Shown: positions 24,384 to 33,569, counted from the first letter of the stretch. The stretch is 64,000 bases of DNA from Streptomyces sp. SCSIO 30461 (GCF_037023745.1 NZ_CP146101.1:7172001-7236000), one strand, 5' to 3'. The notes: generated by a model not told the origin, from the letters alone. Numbers and translations are program-made.

Positions 24384-26024
24384 CTACCCCAGTCGGTCCG
24401 CCAGCCCGCCGAACGCCGCCCAGTCCAACGGCGGCTGACCGGGCGTCCAGAGCTTCTGGGAGACCGCCCGCAGCGGCATCCTGATCCCCGCCGCCACCTG
24501 CTCCTCGGTCTGGGAGTCGGCCAGGTCGCTCCAGACGGCCAGGCGCCCGCCCAGGATCTGGTTGGAATAGCGGGCCGGGACCGCCGCGCTGCCGCGCAGG
24601 ACGAGCGGGGTCCACTGCTCGTAGATGCGGCGGCCGGTCGGGTAGGTGAAGTCGTTGGGCTCGCCGAGTACGTAGTAGAGGTACTCGTCGTTGAGGTTGA
24701 CCACCTTGCGGCCCTCGGCCAGATACTCCTGCGGCGACCTGGCGCCGATCTCCTTGCCGGTCCAGTACTCGACCTCGATGTCCTCGGCGGGGCTGATCAC
24801 GCCTCCGTCGAAGAACCCGTCGTTCCACGCCTTCGGCTGCTTGCCCGCGGCTCGCACGACGGCGGCACGGTCGTTCAGCCAGCCGGTGGCCAGGTCCTTC
24901 ACACCGGCGTCCGGCCCGTACTCGCGCACCGCCGCCCGGGCGAGCTGCGGATACGAGGCGGCCGGGTCGCGCACGGTAAGCGCCTGGTACTCGTCGGCGC
25001 CGACGTGGAACGAGCCGGCCGGGAAGAGGCCCGCGTACTCGCGCAGCAGCTCGTCGACGAGCCTGGCGGCGCCGGGCTTGGATATGTCGATCGCGCCCTG
25101 CCTCGGCACGCCGTCGGTATTGAGCAGCCGCAGGTCCGGATGCGCCCGCAGCACCGCGCCCAGATGCCCGGGCGAATCGACCTCGGGGACGACTTCGATG
25201 TGCAGACTGCGGGCGAGGGCGATGATCCGGCGCACCTCGGCCTTGCTGAGGTGCTGTGCGGAGACCACCTCGGGATGGGAGTCGGAGGCTATTCGGAAGC
25301 CCTGGTCGTCGGAGAAGTGCAGGCCCAGCGTGTTCAGCTTGAGGTCGGCCATCTCACGCAGCCGCGCCTCTATCCAGGCCGCGCTGTAGTACTTGCGGGC
25401 GATGTCGACGTTCAGCCCGCGCTGCGGACGGTCGGGCCGGTCACGGACCACGCCCTCGGGCATGGTGCCACCCGAGCGCAACGCCTGCTTGAGGGTGCGG
25501 GTGCCGTAGAAGACGCCCGCTTCGTCGGGGCCGGTGATCCGGACCCGGTCGCCGCGGGTGGTGAGGGCGTACGACTCGGGGGCGCCGGAGCCCTTGGAGC
25601 CCAGCGCCAGTTCCACATCGCCTGCCCGGACCTGGCCGCCGTTGCGTACTCCGGTCTTCAGCTCCTCGGCCAGCAGCCGTGCCTCGTCGGCGAGTGCCTC
25701 GCTGCCCTTGGCGACGACGATCGCGCTGCCGGGGGCCGGGCGCCAGCCGGGGCCGCGGGCCGGCTCGTGGGAGCGGACCGAGGGGATGGTGCGGGGGGCG
25801 GTGGAGAGCGGATGACTCTTCGTCGGTGCAGGAGTGGGGCTTGTGGCCTCTCCGGCGGCGTCGGTGGCGGCGCCCGGCGGATGCCGTTCGCCCGGCTCGC
25901 CTGCCGCGGTGTCGCGGGACGCCTCGGACGCTCCCGATGAGCAGGACACCAGCGCCGTCAGGGCAGCCGTCACCACGGCTATCGAGCCCGCGAGCGGTCG
26001 TCCGCCCTTGGACTGCCAGATCAT
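24384..26024 (-). CDS. Beta-N-acetylhexosaminidase (GH20), lipoprotein
   Basis: 546 residues. Lipobox at the end of the signal peptide (LTALVSCSS), a Ser/Thr/Pro linker, a GH20b-like domain, then the GH20 barrel: LNTLGLHFSDDQGFRI, EVDSPGHLGAV, the catalytic Asp-Glu pair in FHVGADEY, and WNDGFFDGG. It removes terminal N-acetylglucosamine or N-acetylgalactosamine, for example from chitin oligomers or cell-wall fragments, by substrate-assisted catalysis. ATG 26024 has GAGGAGG about 8 nt upstream; an earlier ATG is less well placed. Anchored on the outer face of the membrane. Confidence 0.93.
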   Translation of the reverse strand: MIWQSKGGRPLAGSIAVVTAALTALVSCSSGASEASRDTAAGEPGERHPPGAATDAAGEATSPTPAPTKSHPLSTAPRTIPSVRSHEPARGPGWRPAPGSAIVVAKGSEALADEARLLAEELKTGVRNGGQVRAGDVELALGSKGSGAPESYALTTRGDRVRITGPDEAGVFYGTRTLKQALRSGGTMPEGVVRDRPDRPQRGLNVDIARKYYSAAWIEARLREMADLKLNTLGLHFSDDQGFRIASDSHPEVVSAQHLSKAEVRRIIALARSLHIEVVPEVDSPGHLGAVLRAHPDLRLLNTDGVPRQGAIDISKPGAARLVDELLREYAGLFPAGSFHVGADEYQALTVRDPAASYPQLARAAVREYGPDAGVKDLATGWLNDRAAVVRAAGKQPKAWNDGFFDGGVISPAEDIEVEYWTGKEIGARSPQEYLAEGRKVVNLNDEYLYYVLGEPNDFTYPTGRRIYEQWTPLVLRGSAAVPARYSNQILGGRLAVWSDLADSQTEEQVAAGIRMPLRAVSQKLWTPGQPPLDWAAFGGLADRLG

Positions 26025-26341
26025 CTGATCAGCCTCCTCGTCACGAAGAAGTATGACCAATCAAGATGAATCGGGCGAAGTCAGGCGCATTCGTCTACAA
26101 TGCGCCCCGAAACTCTCTCGTCCGGGTGAAGTTCATGCAACATCCGGACGGCTTCCACTCCAGGATCGATAACGTCGAGACTCACACGCCCCACTGTTCG
26201 CAAGGCGTCCGACACGCCCGGCCACGGCAGCTGGAGGGGGAAGCAAGCCACGGAGCCGAGGAGCACACGCTGTCCAGGTCCAGCGAATCGCACGGCGGCC
26301 TCCCACGGGTCCCCGCCCCCGCCGGACGGCCTCGCGGCTCG
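26025..26341. other. Divergent promoter region between GH20 and OHCU-like genes
   Basis: About 320 nt. The first 170 nt are clearly less G+C-rich than the flanks (stretches such as CAATCAAGATGAATCG and ATAACGTCGAGACTC), as expected for promoters. The rest could be the 5' end of the OHCU-like gene if a start further upstream is used. No repeat or convincing hairpin seen. Confidence 0.4.
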
Positions 26342-26914
26342 GTGGGCGCACCTCCCCGTCCCCGCCTGCCCGGTCTGGAGCGGTTCAACACCGCACCCGT
26401 CGCCTCCGCCGAAGCGACCCTGCTCGGCTGCTGCGGCAGCAGCCGCTGGAGCCGCCGCATCGCCGCCCATCGGCCCTACCCCGACCTGCACGCGCTCCTC
26501 GCCGCCGCCGACGAGGCCGGCTACGACCTCTCGGCCGCGGACGTGCACGAGGCCCTCGCCGGCGAGACCCCCGTCCTGCCACCGGACGCGCCGCCTGCCG
26601 CCCTGATGGCGTTGGACGCCGCACACACCGCCTACCGGAGCAGATTCGGCCATGCCTTCGTGATCTGCCTGGAGGGCTACCGTCCGGACGAGCAGCTCGA
26701 CCAGACGCTGGCGGCGATCCGCTCACGACTCGGCAACGATCCGGACGACGAGCGCGTGATCGCGGCCGACGAACTGCGCCGGCTCACCCGCGCCCGGCTC
26801 ACCCGCCTGATGGCCGCCACGGCCGCCACTCCGCCCGTCGTGCCCGTACAGAGCCGCCAGGGCCATTCCGGTTGTCCGGGAGGCCGACCTGATAGCCCGT
26901 CCGTGCCTGTTTGA
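26342..26914 (+). CDS. OHCU decarboxylase-like protein
   Basis: About 190 residues matching 2-oxo-4-hydroxy-4-carboxy-5-ureidoimidazoline decarboxylase, which makes S-allantoin in urate breakdown: LERFNTAPVASAEATLL and CCGSSRWSRRIAAHRPY, then YRSRFGHAFVICLEGYRPDE, and IRSRLGNDPDDERVIAADEL before the final helix. The family's HPRIG segment reads HEALAGE here, keeping the His but not the Pro-Arg, so activity is uncertain. The start is not clear: GTG 26342 gives the family's usual length, but no strong ribosome site is seen and the frame is open upstream. No other urate gene is nearby; sdhC follows after 155 nt. Confidence 0.75.
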   Translation: MGAPPRPRLPGLERFNTAPVASAEATLLGCCGSSRWSRRIAAHRPYPDLHALLAAADEAGYDLSAADVHEALAGETPVLPPDAPPAALMALDAAHTAYRSRFGHAFVICLEGYRPDEQLDQTLAAIRSRLGNDPDDERVIAADELRRLTRARLTRLMAATAATPPVVPVQSRQGHSGCPGGRPDSPSVPV

Positions 26915-27069
26915 TCACACAACACGACCCCGCGCGAGGGAACCGACAACTCGTCGCTACCATGGCCGGGGCCGGTGGACCGTACCCGGCCGGGCCAGAC
27001 CGACAGAGCTGTCACCTTTGGGAGAACGCTGGCGGCCGGCTCCAATCCCCGCTCCCGGAGGGTTTTTCC

Positions 27070-27450
27070 GTGCCGGCTGGAACGCTGTACCGCGGCCGGG
27101 AAGGTATGTGGTCCTGGGTGGCTCACCGAGTCACCGGCGTCCTCATCTTCTTCTTCCTGTTCGTACACGTGCTGGACACCGCGCTCGTCCGCGTCTCACC
27201 CGAGGCCTACGACGAGGTCGTGGCGACGTACAAGACACCGCTCGTCGCGTTGCTGGAGTACGGCCTCGTGGCCGCCATCCTCTTCCACGCGCTCAACGGC
27301 CTTCGCGTCATCGCCGTCGATTTCTGGTCAAAGGGCCCGCGCTACCAGAAGCAGATGCTCTGGACCGTCATGGGCATCTGGGTCGTGCTGATGGCAGGCG
27401 CCATCTACCCCGTCCTCGGCCACGCCGCACGTGAACTGTTCGGGAGCTGA
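27070..27450 (+). CDS. sdhC: Succinate dehydrogenase cytochrome b556 subunit
   Basis: 126 residues, three transmembrane helices. Signature GTLYRGREGMWSWVAHRVTG at the N-terminus (SdhC family), heme-ligand His candidates in FLFVHVLDTALV and ILFHALNGLRVI. With SdhD it anchors the complex in the membrane and passes electrons to menaquinone. GTG 27070 has GGAGGG 7 nt upstream. First gene of the sdhCDAB operon; 8 nt to sdhD. Confidence 0.95.
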   Translation: MPAGTLYRGREGMWSWVAHRVTGVLIFFFLFVHVLDTALVRVSPEAYDEVVATYKTPLVALLEYGLVAAILFHALNGLRVIAVDFWSKGPRYQKQMLWTVMGIWVVLMAGAIYPVLGHAARELFGS

Positions 27451-27458
27451 CGCCAGAC

Positions 27459-27935
27459 ATGTCCGCTGAGACCCCTTCCGCGATCGGGGACGTCGAGGGC
27501 TCCGCCCTCTACGACTCCGAGCACCCCGCCCCTGTCATCGAGGCGCCGCGCAAGCGCACCTCCAAGACCGCGAGGACCACACGCGGCAACTTCGAGATGG
27601 CCGCATGGCTCTTCATGCGCCTGTCCGGTGTCGTCCTCGTCGTCCTCGTCATCGGCCACCTGCTGATCCAGCTCGTGCTGGACGGCGGCGTCTCCAAGAT
27701 CGGCTTCGCCTTCGTGGCCGGCCGCTGGGCGTCCCCGTTCTGGCAGGTCTGGGACCTGCTGATGCTGTGGCTGGCCATGCTGCACGGCGCCAACGGCCTG
27801 CGTACCGTCATCAACGACTACGCGGAGCGGGCGAACACGCGCCTGTGGCTCAAGGGCCTGCTGTACACCGCCACGGTGTTCACCATCCTTCTGGGCACGC
27901 TGGTGATCTTCACCTTCGACCCGAACATCCGCTAG
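27459..27935 (+). CDS. sdhD: Succinate dehydrogenase hydrophobic membrane anchor subunit
   Basis: 158 residues. A ~45-residue hydrophilic N-terminus is followed by three helices (LFMRLSGVVLVVLVIGHLLI, VWDLLMLWLAMLHGANGL, LLYTATVFTILLGTLVIF). The LMLWLAMLHGANGLRTV segment matches actinobacterial SdhD, and the His in VIGHLLIQL or MLHGANGL may bind heme. Part of complex II. Confidence 0.94.
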   Translation: MSAETPSAIGDVEGSALYDSEHPAPVIEAPRKRTSKTARTTRGNFEMAAWLFMRLSGVVLVVLVIGHLLIQLVLDGGVSKIGFAFVAGRWASPFWQVWDLLMLWLAMLHGANGLRTVINDYAERANTRLWLKGLLYTATVFTILLGTLVIFTFDPNIR

Positions 27936-27959
27936 GCACGGGGCTGAGGCGAAACACTG

Positions 27960-29714
27960 ATGAAGATCCACAAGTACGACACCGTCATCGTCGGCGCCGG
28001 TGGCGCCGGTATGCGCGCCGCCATCGAGTCGACGAAGCGCAGCCGCACCGCCGTGCTGACGAAGCTCTACCCCACCCGCTCCCACACGGGCGCCGCGCAG
28101 GGCGGTATGGCCGCCGCGCTGGCCAACGTGGAGGAGGACAACTGGGAGTGGCACACCTTCGACACCGTCAAGGGCGGTGACTACCTGGTCGACCAGGACG
28201 CCGCCGAGATCCTGGCGAAGGAGGCCATCGACGCCGTCCTCGACCTGGAGAAGATGGGCCTTCCGTTCAACCGGACCCCGGACGGCACCATCGACCAGCG
28301 CCGCTTCGGCGGCCACTCCCGCAACCACGGCGAGGCCCCGGTGCGCCGGTCCTGCTACGCCGCGGACCGCACCGGTCACATGATCCTCCAGACGCTTTAC
28401 CAGAACTGCGTCAAGGAGGGCGTGGAGTTCTTCAACGAGTTCTACGTCCTGGACCAGCTGATCACCGAGGTCGACGGGGTCAAGAAGTCGGCCGGCGTCG
28501 TCGCGTACGAACTGGCCACCGGCGAGATCCACGTCTTCCAGGCGAAGGCGGTCATCTACGCGTCCGGCGGCACCGGCAAGTTCTTCAAGGTGACCTCCAA
28601 CGCGCACACCCTGACCGGTGACGGCCAGGCCGCCTGCTACCGGCGCGGTCTGCCGCTGGAGGACATGGAGTTCTTCCAGTTCCACCCGACGGGCATCTGG
28701 CGCATGGGCATCCTGCTGACGGAGGGCGCCCGCGGTGAGGGCGGCATTCTCCGCAACAAGGACGGCGAGCGCTTCATGGAGAAGTACGCGCCCGTCATGA
28801 AGGACCTCGCCTCGCGTGACGTCGTCTCGCGCTCCATCTACACGGAGATCCGCGAGGGTCGCGGTTGCGGTCCGGAGGGCGACCACGTCTACCTGGACCT
28901 GACCCACCTGCCGCCGGAGCAGCTGGACGCCAAGCTCCCGGACATCACCGAGTTCGCGCGTACGTACCTCGGCATCGAGCCCTACACGGACCCGATCCCG
29001 ATCCAGCCGACCGCGCACTACGCGATGGGCGGCATCCCGACCAACGTCGAGGGTGAAGTCCTCAGCGACAACGCCACCGTCGTCCCGGGTCTGTACGCCG
29101 CGGGTGAGGTCGCCTGCGTGTCGGTGCACGGCGCCAACCGCCTGGGCACCAACTCGCTGCTCGACATCAACGTCTTCGGACGCCGCGCCGGTATCGCCGC
29201 CGCCGAGTACTCGGCGAAGGCGGACTACGTGGAGCTTCCCGAGAACCCCGCCTCCCTCGTGGAGGCGATGGTCGAGGGGCTGCGCGCCTCCACCGGCAGC
29301 GAGCGGGTCGCCCAGATCCGCAAGGAGCTCCAGGAGACGATGGACGCCAACGTGATGGTGTTCCGTACCGAGCAGACCATCAAGACGGCCGTCGAGAAGA
29401 TCGCCGAGCTGCGCGAGCGCTACAAGAACGTGTCCATCCAGGACAAGGGCAAGCGCTTCAACACGGACCTGCTGGAAGCCATCGAGCTGGGCAACCTGCT
29501 CGACCTGGCCGAGGTCATGGCCGTCTCGGCGCTGGCTCGCAAGGAGTCCCGCGGCGGTCACTACCGCGAGGACTTCCCGAACCGCGACGACGTCAACTTC
29601 ATGCGCCACACCATGGCGTACCGCGAGGTCGGCGCCGACGGCTCCGAGACCGTGCGTCTCGACTACAAGCCCGTCGTCCAGACCCGCTACCAGCCGATGG
29701 AGCGTAAGTACTGA
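27960..29714 (+). CDS. sdhA: Succinate dehydrogenase flavoprotein subunit
   Basis: 584 residues. FAD-binding VIVGAGGAGMRAAIES at the N-terminus, the covalent-FAD His in TRSHTGAAQGGMAAA, substrate-site motifs GQAACYRRGLPLEDMEFFQF, AHYAMGGIPTNVEG and HGANRLGTNSLLD, and the C-terminal helical domain. Oxidises succinate to fumarate in the citric acid cycle. Ends in TGATG, overlapping sdhB by one nucleotide. Confidence 0.98.
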   Translation: MKIHKYDTVIVGAGGAGMRAAIESTKRSRTAVLTKLYPTRSHTGAAQGGMAAALANVEEDNWEWHTFDTVKGGDYLVDQDAAEILAKEAIDAVLDLEKMGLPFNRTPDGTIDQRRFGGHSRNHGEAPVRRSCYAADRTGHMILQTLYQNCVKEGVEFFNEFYVLDQLITEVDGVKKSAGVVAYELATGEIHVFQAKAVIYASGGTGKFFKVTSNAHTLTGDGQAACYRRGLPLEDMEFFQFHPTGIWRMGILLTEGARGEGGILRNKDGERFMEKYAPVMKDLASRDVVSRSIYTEIREGRGCGPEGDHVYLDLTHLPPEQLDAKLPDITEFARTYLGIEPYTDPIPIQPTAHYAMGGIPTNVEGEVLSDNATVVPGLYAAGEVACVSVHGANRLGTNSLLDINVFGRRAGIAAAEYSAKADYVELPENPASLVEAMVEGLRASTGSERVAQIRKELQETMDANVMVFRTEQTIKTAVEKIAELRERYKNVSIQDKGKRFNTDLLEAIELGNLLDLAEVMAVSALARKESRGGHYREDFPNRDDVNFMRHTMAYREVGADGSETVRLDYKPVVQTRYQPMERKY

Positions 29715-30478
29715 TGGCAACCCCCGTACTCGAGAAGTCGGACGCGATCCCGGCCAGCCCCGCGTCCCCGTACATCACGGTCACGTTCCGGATCCGCCGC
29801 TTCAACCCCGAGGTCTCGGCCGAGGCGGAGTGGCAGGACTTCCAGATCGAGATCGACCCCAAGGAGCGGGTGCTCGACGGCCTCCACAAGATCAAGTGGG
29901 ACGTCGACGGCACGCTGACCTTCCGGCGCTCCTGCGCGCACGGCATCTGCGGCTCCGACGCGATGCGGATCAACGGCAAGAACAGGCTCGCCTGCAAGAC
30001 GCTGATCAAGGACATCAACCCGGAGAAGCCCATCACGGTCGAGGCCATCAAGGGCCTCACGGTCCTCAAGGACCTGGTCGTGGACATGGAGCCGTTCTTC
30101 CAGGCGTACCGGGACGTCATGCCGTTCCTGGTCACGACCGGCAACGAGCCGACGCGTGAGCGCCTGCAGTCCGCCGAGGAACGCGAGCGCTTCGACGACA
30201 CCACCAAGTGCATCCTCTGCGCGGCGTGCACGTCGTCCTGCCCGGTGTTCTGGAACGACGGGCAGTACTTCGGCCCCGCCGCGATCGTCAACGCGCACCG
30301 CTTCATCTTCGACTCGCGTGACGAGGCCGGGGAGCAGCGCCTGGAGATCCTCAACGACCGTGACGGTGTGTGGCGCTGCCGTACGACCTTCAACTGCACG
30401 GACGCCTGCCCCCGTGGCATCGAGGTCACCAAGGCGATCCAGGAGGTCAAGCGGGCGCTGATCACGCGCCGCTTCTGA
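29714..30478 (+). CDS. sdhB: Succinate dehydrogenase iron-sulfur subunit
   Basis: 254 residues. N-terminal [2Fe-2S] domain (RRSCAHGICGSDAM, then NRLACKTL) and C-terminal domain with CILCAACTSSCPVFW ([4Fe-4S]) and CTDACPRGIEVTKAIQEVKR ([3Fe-4S]/[4Fe-4S]). Carries electrons from SdhA to SdhC/D. Last gene of the operon; a 19-bp hairpin terminator follows 53 nt downstream. Confidence 0.98.
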   Translation: MATPVLEKSDAIPASPASPYITVTFRIRRFNPEVSAEAEWQDFQIEIDPKERVLDGLHKIKWDVDGTLTFRRSCAHGICGSDAMRINGKNRLACKTLIKDINPEKPITVEAIKGLTVLKDLVVDMEPFFQAYRDVMPFLVTTGNEPTRERLQSAEERERFDDTTKCILCAACTSSCPVFWNDGQYFGPAAIVNAHRFIFDSRDEAGEQRLEILNDRDGVWRCRTTFNCTDACPRGIEVTKAIQEVKRALITRRF

Positions 30479-30530
30479 TTCCCGAGCCGACCGCGTCGGC
30501 GACCGGGAACTCCCGAGCAGGGCAGCGCGC

Positions 30531-30573
30531 AAGGGCCCGCTTCTGTACGCTCACCGTACGGAAACGGGCCCTT
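30531..30573 (+). terminator. Strong terminator of the sdhCDAB operon
   Basis: 19-nt arms at 30531-30549 and 30555-30573 around a 5-nt loop (CTCAC). All positions pair, two as G-U. The longest stem of its kind in the window. Confidence 0.85.
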
Positions 30574-30622
30574 CGCCATTGCCGTTTGCCATTGATCGAT
30601 GTTGCGTGAGAGCGGGGAGCAG

Positions 30623-31138
30623 ATGAGCGCGCCGAACCCCTACCAGGACAGCGGCGACTACCAGTGGGGACCGCCGCAGCCGCCGGGCACGCCCGAGTAC
30701 GCCGGTCCCGCGTACGGCTACCCCCACACCGTGCCGGGCTACGGCTACCCGCATACGCTGCCCGCGGTTCCCGGTGTACACGCCGGCACGCCGGGGATGC
30801 CACTCCTGTCACTCGGGGACATCACCGTGCTCCAGGACTCGATCGTCACCCCGGCGGGCACCCTCCCCCTCAAGGGAGCGGTGTGGAACGTCACCGACAT
30901 GTCCCGCACCGAGGAGAAGATCCCCACCGTCGCGATCGTGCTGGCGGTGGTCTTCGCGGTCTTCTGCCTGCTCGGCCTGTTCTTCCTGCTGATGAAGGAG
31001 AAGGTGACGACGGGCTTCATCCAGGTGAGCGTCAGCAGCGGTGGCCGCCACCACACCACGATGATCCCCGCGGCGAACCCGGGGGCCATCCAGTGGGTCA
31101 TGGGGCAGGTCAACTACGCACGCACGCTGAGCGTCTGA
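30623..31138 (+). CDS. Membrane protein with Pro/Gly/Tyr-rich N-terminus, unknown function
   Basis: 171 residues: N-terminal ~55 residues rich in Pro, Tyr and Gly (GPAYGYPHTVPGYGYPHT), a globular segment (SLGDITVLQDSIVTPAGTLP), one hydrophobic region (TVAIVLAVVFAVFCLLGLFFLLM) and an extracytoplasmic or cytoplasmic C-terminal domain (TTGFIQVSVSSGGRHHTTMI). No family recognised with confidence. ATG 30623 follows GGGGAG; ATG 30599 is an alternative. Confidence 0.7.
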   Translation: MSAPNPYQDSGDYQWGPPQPPGTPEYAGPAYGYPHTVPGYGYPHTLPAVPGVHAGTPGMPLLSLGDITVLQDSIVTPAGTLPLKGAVWNVTDMSRTEEKIPTVAIVLAVVFAVFCLLGLFFLLMKEKVTTGFIQVSVSSGGRHHTTMIPAANPGAIQWVMGQVNYARTLSV

Positions 31139-31146
31139 GCCTCACG

Positions 31147-31217
31147 GGGCGATACGCCCGGCGCTGTGACCGGATGGGTTCACCGGCTCGCGACTCCCCC
31201 AGAGCTTCGCCTGGGAG
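31147..31217. terminator. Small hairpins between convergent genes
   Basis: GGGCG-ATA-CGCCC at 31147-31159 directly follows the membrane-protein stop. A bulged hairpin CTCCC(CC)AG / CTGGGAG lies at about 31194-31217. The second resembles a motif (CTTCGCCTGGGAGG) I recall as recurrent in Streptomyces intergenic regions. Weak terminator candidates. Confidence 0.35.
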
Positions 31218-31279
31218 GTGCCCTCTCAGCCGTGCTCCAGGAGCCCCGCCAGGCCCCGGCGTGGAGGGGCACCGCTTTC

Positions 31280-32080
31280 TCAGCGGCCGGGCAGTCCGCT
31301 GAGAAAGCCGGTGAGCAGAGCGCTGACCTCGTCGGGCCGTTCCAGTGAGGGGAGATGGCCGGCCCAGGGCAGCTCGACGCGATGCGCCCCGGAGATGCCG
31401 TCGGCGATAAGGGTGCCCATGGTGCGGAAGTCGTCCACGTCATGCGCTCCCGTGACGACAAGGGTGCGGGCCTCGACGGCGGTGAGGTCGAAGGGCCGCT
31501 CGGGCGCCGCCTCCGCAGCCTCCACCGGCGCGGCTGCCGCGGCCTGGGCCGCGTAGTGGGCGGCGAGTTGGACCTCGAACGCGTGCCGCTGCATGGCGCG
31601 TACGCGCTCACGCGTCGGCTCGTCCGCCTCGGGGCCAAGCCATGTGGCCACATTGAGCTCGACAGCGCCATCGAGGTCGTCCGCCTCGAGCAGGGCGTCC
31701 TCGCGCGCGCCGAAGTCCTTGAGCGCCGGGCCCGGTTCATACCCGGGAAGCCCCGCGCAGAGCAGCACCAGCCCGTTCACCCGCTCGGGATGGCGGGCGG
31801 CGAATTCCACGGCGACCTCACCGCCGTGGGACGCCCCGACCAGGGTGGCGCGCTTGACACCGAGGCCGTCCAGCAGGGCCAGCACGTCATCCGCGTCCTC
31901 GTACGCCCGCACCTCCTCGGCGGGGGTCTCGCCGTAGCCCCGGAAGTCACAGCGCACCACGTGGTGTCCGGCTTCGGCCAGTACCTTCCACTGGGCATCC
32001 CACATCCGCCGGTCACAGACGGATGAATGGAGGAGTACCACTGCAGGGCCGCGCCCCGTCACATCATGCACAAGAGTCAT
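31280..32080 (-). CDS. Alpha/beta hydrolase
   Basis: 266 residues: oxyanion motif VLLHSSVCDRRMW, nucleophile elbow GASHGGEVAVE (Ser), acidic residue in VVTGAHDVDDF, and His in WAGHLPSLERP. All triad positions are present. Substrate unknown; esterase or lactonase-like activity is typical. Convergent with the membrane protein. Ala-rich insertion around residues 175-195. Confidence 0.88.
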   Translation of the reverse strand: MTLVHDVTGRGPAVVLLHSSVCDRRMWDAQWKVLAEAGHHVVRCDFRGYGETPAEEVRAYEDADDVLALLDGLGVKRATLVGASHGGEVAVEFAARHPERVNGLVLLCAGLPGYEPGPALKDFGAREDALLEADDLDGAVELNVATWLGPEADEPTRERVRAMQRHAFEVQLAAHYAAQAAAAAPVEAAEAAPERPFDLTAVEARTLVVTGAHDVDDFRTMGTLIADGISGAHRVELPWAGHLPSLERPDEVSALLTGFLSGLPGR

Positions 32081-32219
32081 CGACGCGATTCAACCGCAAC
32101 TCGCCTCGCACCGCACCCACTTATCCGATCGTTTCAGACCGAGGCGTGGCGGAGGCAGCCGAGGTTCCTGTCGGCGCGCCAAGGCGGCCTCATGAACGGA
32201 TCGTGAAAAGGTCGTCCGC

Positions 32220-32897
32220 ATGAACGGTCGTGAGCTACCCGTTTCCAGAAGAGTGGCGATCGGAGGGTTGGCGTGGGCTGCTGTTGCACAACTTTTCGTC
32301 GTCGATTCGATCGTGGCCTTCCGGTGGTGGCCTAGTTACCGCTTGAGGCACGACCCCATTTCCGCTCTGGGAATCACACACTGCGGACGCATCGACGGAG
32401 TGTGGGCTTGCTCATCGTGGCACAGTGCGAGCGACATCTCCTGGGTCATTGCCGGAATCTGCCTCATCGTGGGCGCATGGTGCAATGTCGACTTCTTTCG
32501 CCCCACGCTATGGAGGAATGCCGGACTATTCGTCGCCGCCATCAGCGGTGCGGCCTTGATCTCCACAGGCTTGAATCCCCTGAACGAGCGAGTGGACGTT
32601 CACCTGACGTCCGCGGGGATCACCATCATCTTCGGGGGGCTGGGAGCCCTCTTCCTGGGTCTGGCATTTCACCGCATGGGCAATCACCGGTGGGGAACAA
32701 CAGGGGTCGTATGCGGAGTCGTCTCCCTCATCGCCGGAGTGGCCACCCGCTTGGAGGCTGTCCGTCCGGTGCAGGGCGCGTTCGAACGCGTGGCCGTCTG
32801 GCCGATGGCCGCCTGGCTCGTCTGCACAGGCGTGGCCATCACGCAAGCGGCGCGGAAAGGACGCATCGCCACCTCGCGACCCGCACCACAGGGCTGA
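32220..32897 (+). CDS. DUF998 integral membrane protein
   Basis: 225 residues with six hydrophobic segments. Matches DUF998: an early RHDPISALG motif after the first helix, central NPLNERVDVHLTSAG (family NPxxxxxxHxxxA), and HRMGNHRWG. Function unknown. The gene is visibly less G+C-rich with more A/T third positions than its neighbours (for example GCTGCTGTTGCACAACTTTT), suggesting horizontal origin. Start ATG 32220, with weak ribosome site GAAAAGG upstream. Confidence 0.85.
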   Translation: MNGRELPVSRRVAIGGLAWAAVAQLFVVDSIVAFRWWPSYRLRHDPISALGITHCGRIDGVWACSSWHSASDISWVIAGICLIVGAWCNVDFFRPTLWRNAGLFVAAISGAALISTGLNPLNERVDVHLTSAGITIIFGGLGALFLGLAFHRMGNHRWGTTGVVCGVVSLIAGVATRLEAVRPVQGAFERVAVWPMAAWLVCTGVAITQAARKGRIATSRPAPQG

Positions 32898-33121
32898 CGC
32901 CTGCCGAGACAGCCGCGTGAGACGACACCTCGGCTGCGGCTTGGGGGCGCAGCGGCGCCGAGCCGGGTCCGGCCCGCGCTGAACGCGCGGACCGGCAGAG
33001 GCGCCCCCGCAGCCCGGACGTGTCCGATCAGAACGACGGGCGACCTGACTTGAACGCGTTCAGCAAGAGGTCTACAGTCCATGACGACAGCCTTTTGAAC
33101 GTGTTCAAGGGAGGGTGGGGC

Positions 33122-33562
33122 ATGGACCTCACTGTGCTCGCGTATGCCGTCTACCTGCTGATCAGCGTGGCGCTCACCGTCTGGGTGGCCCGCACGCTCA
33201 GCCGCAACGGGCGGATATTCCTCGCTGATGTGCTGAAGGGGAACGAGGATCTCGCCGACGCCGTCAATCACCTGCTGGTGGTCGGCTTCTACCTGGTCAA
33301 CCTCGGCTTCGTCGCGCTCTATCTGAACCAGGACAGCACCGTCACGACCGCCCGTGGGGTCTTCGAAGCACTCTCGGTCAAGCTCGGCGTCGTGCTGCTG
33401 GTCCTCGGGATGATGCACCTGGGCAACGTCTACGTCCTCAACAAGATCCGCCGTCGCGGGATGATGGAGCGTGAGCAGATCCCGCCCGTGCCGCCCCAGG
33501 GCTGGACCGGCGCACGCGGCGACGGCCACTGGGCCCCGCCCGCACCCGCCACGGGCGTGTGA
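33122..33562 (+). CDS. Small integral membrane protein, unknown
   Basis: 146 residues, three to four helices (LTVLAYAVYLLISVALTVWV, HLLVVGFYLVNLGFVALYL, LGVVLLVLGMMHLGNVYVL) and a Pro-rich tail. No family recognised. ATG 33122 has GGAGGG upstream; an earlier in-frame start at 33020 would add a hydrophilic ~34-residue extension and is less likely. Starts a run of short plus-strand genes (DUF393, TetR). Confidence 0.72.
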   Translation: MDLTVLAYAVYLLISVALTVWVARTLSRNGRIFLADVLKGNEDLADAVNHLLVVGFYLVNLGFVALYLNQDSTVTTARGVFEALSVKLGVVLLVLGMMHLGNVYVLNKIRRRGMMEREQIPPVPPQGWTGARGDGHWAPPAPATGV

Positions 33563-33569
33563 GCGGCTC

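Noticed and set aside
27405..29720. Long open frame antisense to sdhC, sdhD and sdhA
   Set aside because: Composition is the antisense shadow expected from high-G+C third positions; no family motifs and sdh genes are certain.
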